NCBI GenBank assembly: GCA_025201805.1
Contig: MU619285.1
Span: 137,751-201,750 of the forward strand
Direction: 5' to 3'
DNA from: Parasitella parasitica
Lineage: Eukaryota; Mucoromycota; Mucoromycetes; Mucorales; Mucoraceae
Length of the DNA: 64,000 nucleotides
This document shows positions 58,628 through 64,000 of this stretch, in pieces. Numbering within the stretch: the first letter of the stretch is position 1; each line of letters starts with the position of its first letter. The notes beneath the pieces are model-generated. The model was not told the origin of the DNA. It ran no database searches and was given only the letters and a program-made list of their open reading frames with translations. Made by a program: the position numbers and the translations under genes.

Positions 58628-59699
58628 ATTAAATTGATGTAACTTGACCAAAAAAAAAGTTATTTATTTCACAAAATAAAAATTATAAAGCTATCACAAG
58701 AAAGAAAGAAGAGGATATTTTTGATAGTTGTCTATGTAATTGCCAACTGGTAATGTTCGTCTCATTGACCTAAAGTGATATGAAAGGTAGCTCCAGATGT
58801 TAGCAAAAGTACGATTATTCTGGATGATGGATCCCGAGTAAACTATCAGTTCTTTGGATTGAGAGCCATAACACCTATGTTTACATAGTATGCTCTATTT
58901 GCTAATCACTGGGTGAATTTTGATAGATAACTACTGCTGGAGTTTACCAACTGTCCACACAGTTGATTTTTCGGTATCTCCAAACAAGCTTTTTGAAAGG
59001 TTTCCTGACGACTTTCCAAATGAAAACTCGATCAGTGATAGCCGCTTGGAATTCACATTGAAGAGAGCATCACCATTGAAAGAAGCTCAACTAATGGATG
59101 ATGGACAAGAGAAGCGTCATTCTGAAAATCTGATGCTGAAAGGTGAAGACGTTGTCTTTGATAACTAAATAGCAATTCTACACTATTTTACGCCTTTAAT
59201 TTTTCAATTTTCCGGAACGAGTTCTATTTTCCCAACTTTGACCCTGGAATACGATATAACGACAAATCGCAAATACAGAAGAGTGCACTCCAGTAAATTT
59301 AATGCGAAAGATCACTTCTACAGAATATTAATGGACGCAAAGTAAAAACGGATTTGATGACCCAGCATAGTAAAGCCGCTCAACCCTCCCAACCCTTTAC
59401 TGCCACAAATTACCGATATCTAAATCGCCAACATGATCCGAGGAACAAAGATGCAGCTAAAATCGTCTAAGGAAGAGTAACCAGATATATGCCTTGATAT
59501 AATCAGCAATAAACTATTGCTGATTTCTTTTTTTCTTAAAGGTTTGATTTACATTTAAAAAACATGGTGCTCATCTCGCGTTAAATAAAGACTATGAATA
59601 TCTCAAAAAGAAGTTTCAATATAGTATACGAGGAAACTAATTAGTGGGCAAATTGACAATGCAGATTGTGGAACAACATGGAAGTAACCAATTGTTGTG
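58628..59699. other. Intergenic region
   Basis: About 1.07 kb. A frame at 58920-59168 (from TTG rather than ATG; SLPTVHTVDFSVSPNKLFERF) has no known match; it could be an eroded upstream exon of the broken gene to the right. Otherwise AT-rich with stops in all frames. Confidence 0.4.
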
Positions 59700-60673
59700 G
59701 CAATAGTCTACAACGGTGGTATACTACTAGGTGATTTGAATGATACAGTAGGAGAGGTTCTTACAAGCAATTCACAACATGATGATTTAAAAGAAGCAAT
59801 AACCAAGGCATTTGAATGTTTAGTATATTATCTCTTTCGAGTGTGTGTATTTTTTATTATTCGGCATTAACCAGGTTTGAGCAGCTATGACTTCTTTGAT
59901 GATGAAGACCGTTCTTGTCGCCCAGCATCCGAGCCTTAGGTAATATAGGTATGGTGTTTGGCATTGCAGGGGGAGTGCTTGACATGGTGGTGATTCTTTT
60001 CTCAGGAACAAACTTTCTTTTTGAAGATTCTCCTTTCGAAGCAAGCCAAGATTGAGGGGTTTTTCCCCAAGAAGATCAATAACAGCGTTGTGAATTTCAT
60101 CCGTCGTTCCAATGAAATGGAACTCTGCTCTCGTTTTGTTGATCCGCTTTTATCTGGACTCTTTGATGATCCTGATCAAGGTATCTTTTTACGATGGACT
60201 AACGAAACAACCTTGGAAGCCAAAATCGAACAAAGCTTGTTGAGCTGGAGGCCTGACCTTTGTATCACAAGATTGCAAGGTGTAAAATGGAGTTCAAGTC
60301 TAGATTTTGGAGAGGCTAAACCGGCTTGCAAAGAATCCAATCTTTATGGAATATGCTGAGATCTTTTACGGGTTGCGATGTTCTGCAAAAACGTGTTGTT
60401 TCACAAAAGATGGTAGGAGTCCTTGGTTTACAAATCGTTGGCAGAAGTATCGCTTCTTATGCCTTGATCTTACCTTCGAGCGGTTTATATATCATGTATG
60501 AAATTACCAAAGTCCAGATACCAGATTCTTTGCATGATCTATCGAAGCTTGTTATGGACATCTCTAACTTGTTGATTGTGCTCGACACATTCGACAAAGT
60601 CTGTATTCCTTCCGCTTATCCCTCACCCCTCGAATTACATCGCCCGACTATAATCAGCTCCACCTTGGACTAG
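59700..60673 (+). pseudogene. Broken RW-GE family gene (PD...GEAK type)
   Basis: Upstream scraps include ILLGDLNDTVGEVL (near 59727) and YDFFDDEDRSCRPASEP (near 59890). The main frame from about 60021 reads FFPKKINNSVVNFIRRSNEME, VDPLLSGLFDDPDQGIFLRW, TLEAKIEQSLLSWRPDLCITR and SSSLDFGEAKPACKES, then NLYGIC and a TGA at 60357-60359 where the context suggests tryptophan (C-*-DLLRVAMFCKN). A frameshift near 60400 moves the rest to another frame: VSQKMVGVLGLQIVGRSIASY, LILPSSGLYIMYEITKVQI and SLHDLSKLVMDISNLLIVLD. So there are at least two lesions. The RPD ... 17 residues ... GEAK spacing fits the PD-(D/E)XK pattern, but no structural proof exists. Function unknown. Confidence 0.65.
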
Positions 60674-60959
60674 TTATTTTTACCATCCCAAAATCAAAAA
60701 CGCCCTTGTCATTTGAAATGTCAACATAATTAGTTTATAATAAAGTAGTTCATAGTAAAGGTATAGGGTATTGGCGAATAACAAAATATGAAATTATACA
60801 AATCAATAGATAGATATCCTTCTACTTTATTCATTAAAAAGTCATTTAGTATGTTTATAATAACCAGGTTAGCCTAGATAGAGGTTAACTTGGTTGGCCT
60901 GCCGCCTCGGGGATTATATTGGCTCGCGATGGAACCTCCAGGTTAGCCACTGTGCTACA
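60674..60959. other. Spacer with a short GC-rich patch
   Basis: AT-rich except for 60862-60960, which contains CCAGGTTAGCC twice (60864 and 60948) around a GC-rich core. On the minus strand the start GTAGCACAGTGGCTAAC resembles a tRNA A box, but no full tRNA can be folded. Possibly the edge of the neighbouring dead transposon. Confidence 0.35.
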
Positions 60960-61703
60960 TTATAACAAGTCTTTTAACGGCCAATTTAATATTCTCAATA
61001 ACAGGCCAACGCGCCATTACATTTGTTCATCAACAAATGAAAATTGAAAAATCAATTTTACTAAAAACATCTTTACGAGAGACAGTTTGACAGGCAGCAA
61101 TTATTCGAAGAGTCAGGGTATCGTGAGAGTCCAAAGGATGTCTTTTTAATATGTTGCTTTACGTTGGACCAAAACTGAGGAATGGTGAATAGGGGGGGGG
61201 CAAAAATCGAAGTTTATATCCTCTTGCTTCCATATAAGCAGGTACGCGATTGTTGTCATGAATTCTTACATTGTCCACCACAACGTAATACCCTTTCATC
61301 CCTTCTTTGTCATTTACACCCAACATATTTTTACGAATATGAGAATATGATCTGTAGTAGTACCTTTTCCTGCTCGTACAAACTTGGATGTTCCAAGAAC
61401 CTTTCTTCTTTTGTAAACTCCTGAATTTCTTTTGGAGATGTCGATGATCCCAGCACTGCTTATACAGCCCATGATAGTGATACTGGTGCTTTTTTGAGTT
61501 GGAACCTTGACCTTCGCAGGTTTATTTTTTGGGGCCCAGGCCGAAACTAGCTGAAAGTCTTCTTCTTTTAATATCAAGTTAGCTTTGTTATTTTCCATTT
61601 CTTCTAACTCATCGTTAGCCATGCTATTCTTATTAGCAACATTCATTATGGTATATTGAGCATAACTGTAGTCTACTTTTTGCATTTTGTCTCTTTCTTT
61701 CAT
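60960..61703 (-). pseudogene. Degenerate Tc1/mariner-type (DDE) transposase
   Basis: Minus strand. The frame 61703-61314 contains SAWAPKNKPAKVKVPTQKS, SITIMGCISSAGIIDIS, the central part of the DDE core of Tc1-type enzymes. It then breaks. Later pieces in other frames match the next core segments: YYVVVDNVRIHDNN-like residues near 61290-61240 (second catalytic D) and PPPYSPF near 61185 and WSNVKQHIKK near 61160-61130. An eight-G run (61191-61198) lies at one of the breaks. The N-terminal DNA-binding region is replaced by unrelated sequence. It ends just 148 bp from the stop of the CP2-type gene. Confidence 0.75.
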
Positions 61704-61850
61704 TCCGTGAATTGTGAGAATTTATTTTATTTCATAACTGAAATACGCATGATTATGACAGGATAAATGTATAAATACAATGCACAAAACAGACGTGGGC
61801 GGAGGGAGTGGCTAAAAGATGTGTATATGGATATATGAGTATATGAGGGC

Positions 61851-63894
61851 CTAAAAGTTTAAAATGAGATCAATGGAGTTCTCGTCGCTAGTATCAGCTT
61901 CAGTTTCGATATGAATATCCTGTTCTTCAGACATATCTCGTATAACATCATCGTCTACCTTGACAAGCACGGTTTTTTTAGCATTTGTTGTAATTTTCCG
62001 AAGCACGTTCGAAATTGGTTTCTTGATATCCATTCGTTGAGAAATTTTCTCGATAAGCTCTTTTACAGTCAAGTGTTCCAAATAAACGGCTCTGTAAACT
62101 TCACATGAATGATATTTGACCAATAAACTTAATTCTACATACATTTCCAAATGCTGTTAGTACGGCATGTTTACAAAAAGCTGATTCGACTTACTTGCAA
62201 TACGGCGTCTTTGCTGTGGTATATAGGTAGGATCAAGTCCAATAGGGGGGCCTCCTGGTAGATTTGCACAGGCAGATGTAAATGTATTGGTATCGTTGGA
62301 ACCATGGCTCATGTTGCTGAAACTGCGCTTTGTAGGTACAGGAGGAGGTAAATGAATGTTATTGCTGCTTCCGGATGAGTGATGCACAGGATATCCTCCT
62401 CCAACAGGCGAAGGTGGGAGGACAGCTCTTTCTTCAAATAAAGGCTGTGATTGATGCTGATGATTATCGCTGACTTCAGGAGGGACAATTTCTCCAAAAA
62501 GAGTGATGGGAGAGGTTGGAGAGAAAGCCAGCCATAGAGGATGTGGTTCGCCACTTTTACCACGGAGCTTCTCTAGTTGTCGTTCAATGTGTTTTGCATC
62601 GTCTTTATTCTTTCTTTCAGCACCCTATGTAAAATGTACGGGTGTAAGTTTGATCATGCATTAAGGCAAATCAACGAGAGCAAGAGTCCGGAAGCTTACC
62701 TTATCACGAAATAGTTTGATTCTACAGTATGTCTTTTCAAGCTGATGCTGATATTGACGTAAACTCTGTACAGCTGCAGTAGTCGCAGTAGCAGCTGACA
62801 CTTGTTCACTTTCAATTTGTAACCGAAGGGGGATGCCTTTGACACCTTTGATTCTGGAGAAATCAGTAGATAGGCAATTAAAACGGATATGGACAGAGGC
62901 ACCTAGTTTACCGTTCCATCGAAACGAAACACGATCAAACTGTCTCTCTTCGAGGGCATGAGCACCGCTCGATCTCGACAAATCTAATAGGCGTGTTTTT
63001 GTTAGCAGGAATAAAGTTTGCATATATTTGGCATACCTAATTCAACTGCTCTTGCATCTTCGGCATCTTTCTGTTGTGTTAACCAGAACTTCCAATAATC
63101 CGATGCACTGATTCGATGGTTTTCGTCGTGAAAAGTGATTGAAACTGTGCTGGTAATTTCACCGTCATATCGGTCTTTGTCTCTTAGGCTGATGTTGTAA
63201 TACTGGCCTAATGGGATTATGTATAGTTTGGTTGGCTTGCGGTACGGCAAAAAATGTATATTATACATACCTTTATTGAGGTAAGTCAGAGGAGGTTCCT
63301 CTAATTTCTGAGATGCGGCAGTTGGAGCTTCTAATGCCACATCGTAGCGGATTACACTAAAGTAAATAATGTGGTCAGTGGTACAAAATCAAAAATATTG
63401 TTTATATAACAACTCTCGCTCCCCAATGCAAGTTCTGCGTGGGTTACACGATTTTAAGTATCGTGCGCTTTTGATCGGATTACTTTCCGGATTACACAAC
63501 GTACCTAGCATTATTGTTGCTTTGATTGATGCTATTTGCAGATAGACAATTAGCAGGTGGGGAAGGTGTAGATATTGATAGCATGGATTGATGAGTTGGA
63601 TAGCTTTCCGTAAATGGACTGTAAGGTGATGATGATGCGAAGTGATTCAAAATCTGAGGACTTGAAAGTGGACTATTTATAGTTGAAGATGGGGAATGGT
63701 AATAATTGTATTGCGGTTGGTAGTAAAGTAATTGAGACGTGTGCTGGTGATGCTGCGTTGAATAAGACGGGCTGCAAACGAAAGAAAGAGGGATTAGACC
63801 AAGACAACAATAATGAGCGCACATTTATATACCTGTCAGGAAACAAAGAGGCTGCTGTTGGCTCTGAAAAAGTTGATTGAGTGCTGCTTATCAT
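61851..63894 (-). CDS. CP2/Grainyhead-like transcription factor
   Basis: Nuclear DNA-binding protein of the Grainyhead/CP2 family; fungal members regulate cell-wall and conidial separation genes. Seven exons on the minus strand, including 63894-63833, 63771-63505, 63356-63271, one from 63207, and the last 62134-61851. The N-terminus is Q, S, H and Y rich. The immunoglobulin-like CP2 core is clear: SLRDKDRYDGEITSTVSITF, HDENHRISASDYWKFWLTQQ, RQFDRVSFRWNGKLGASVHI and STDFSRIKGVKGIPLRLQIES. After ERKNKDDAKHIERQLEKL comes a proline-rich linker, then a C-terminal ubiquitin-like/dimerisation part (VYRAVYLEHLTVKELIEKIS ... DDDVIRDMSEEQDIHIE). The last intron has a perfect TACTAAC branch site (62160-62166 region) 20-odd bases before its acceptor. 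The right edge of the window holds its promoter. Confidence 0.9.
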
Positions 63895-64000
63895 TGTTTA
63901 TTGTGTAAAGCTGGTTTTAAGCTTGATGAAAAGAGAAGGAAAAATATAACGAGAAAATCCAAAACGTTTTTATGTGTCGAAGTCAATTAAACTCTAAATA

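Noticed and set aside
60862-60980. tRNA-like A box on the minus strand (GTAGCACAGTGG)
   Set aside because: No acceptor stem, anticodon arm or properly spaced B box could be built; more likely the edge of a dead element.

Overview
This window is a piece of a filamentous fungal nuclear genome, almost certainly an early-diverging fungus of the Mucoromycota and most likely Mucorales. The evidence is AT-rich intergenic DNA, many short introns (about 50-80 nt, GTAAGT-like donors, CTAAC/TACTAAC-like branch sites), fungal gene content, and several degenerate DNA transposons of types common in Mucorales. Species identity is inference; no rRNA or tRNA gene was recognised.

Housekeeping genes, left to right: a P5B-type ATPase (770-5319), a tiny stand-alone WWE-domain protein (5972-6181), a small secreted eight-cysteine protein (7393-7893, minus), the GPI mannosyltransferase Gpi18/PIG-V (8165-9614, minus), a Ctr copper transporter (9983-10740), an ankyrin-dysferlin-FYVE protein (13012-15293), a Skt5/Chs4-like Sel1-repeat protein with a CaaX end (17564-20520), an ankyrin-DIL protein (21958-24626), a PRKRIP1-like protein (24942-25524, minus), WDR70 (26509-28486), COG4 (28597-31315), an unrecognised helical protein (31397-33097), a double-BTB/CAP-Gly protein (38861-41887), mitochondrial D-lactate dehydrogenase (42343-44079, minus), beta-COP (44700-48012, minus), dihydrofolate reductase (48279-48967), the mitochondrial ATP synthase delta and beta subunits facing away from each other over a 582-bp gap (55526-56314 minus; 56897-58627 plus), and a CP2/Grainyhead-type transcription factor (61851-63894, minus).

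The accessory DNA is the most interesting part. (1) At 49148-55053 lies a 5.9-kb element with TA target duplications and 805-bp, nearly identical terminal inverted repeats. Each repeat carries an array of 22-bp subterminal motifs and a truncated, stop-containing Tc1/mariner-type transposase N-terminus. Between them is an apparently intact, cleanly spliced cargo gene. (2) At 34360-36830 a degenerate Mutator-like (MULE) element with about 40-bp inverted repeats and an 8-bp target duplication sits inside an older coding sequence whose frame resumes on the far side. (3) The cargo gene, the MULE-split gene and a broken gene at about 59.7-60.7 kb share the same ordered motifs (an E-x-[DE]-F...P...[LI]RW block, then a D...GExK-like block, then a G-[LI]-[QK]-[IG] strand block). 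The first two also share an intron position and phase. I read them as three members of one lineage-expanded family with a possible PD-(D/E)XK-like layout. (4) Two further Tc1-like transposase remnants lie at about 15.5-16.0 and 61.0-61.7 kb.

There is one assembly gap of 700 N (52984-53683), bounded by identical 67-bp direct repeats. Exon boundaries below were worked out by eye from splice motifs and frame continuity; those stated exactly keep an open frame across every junction.
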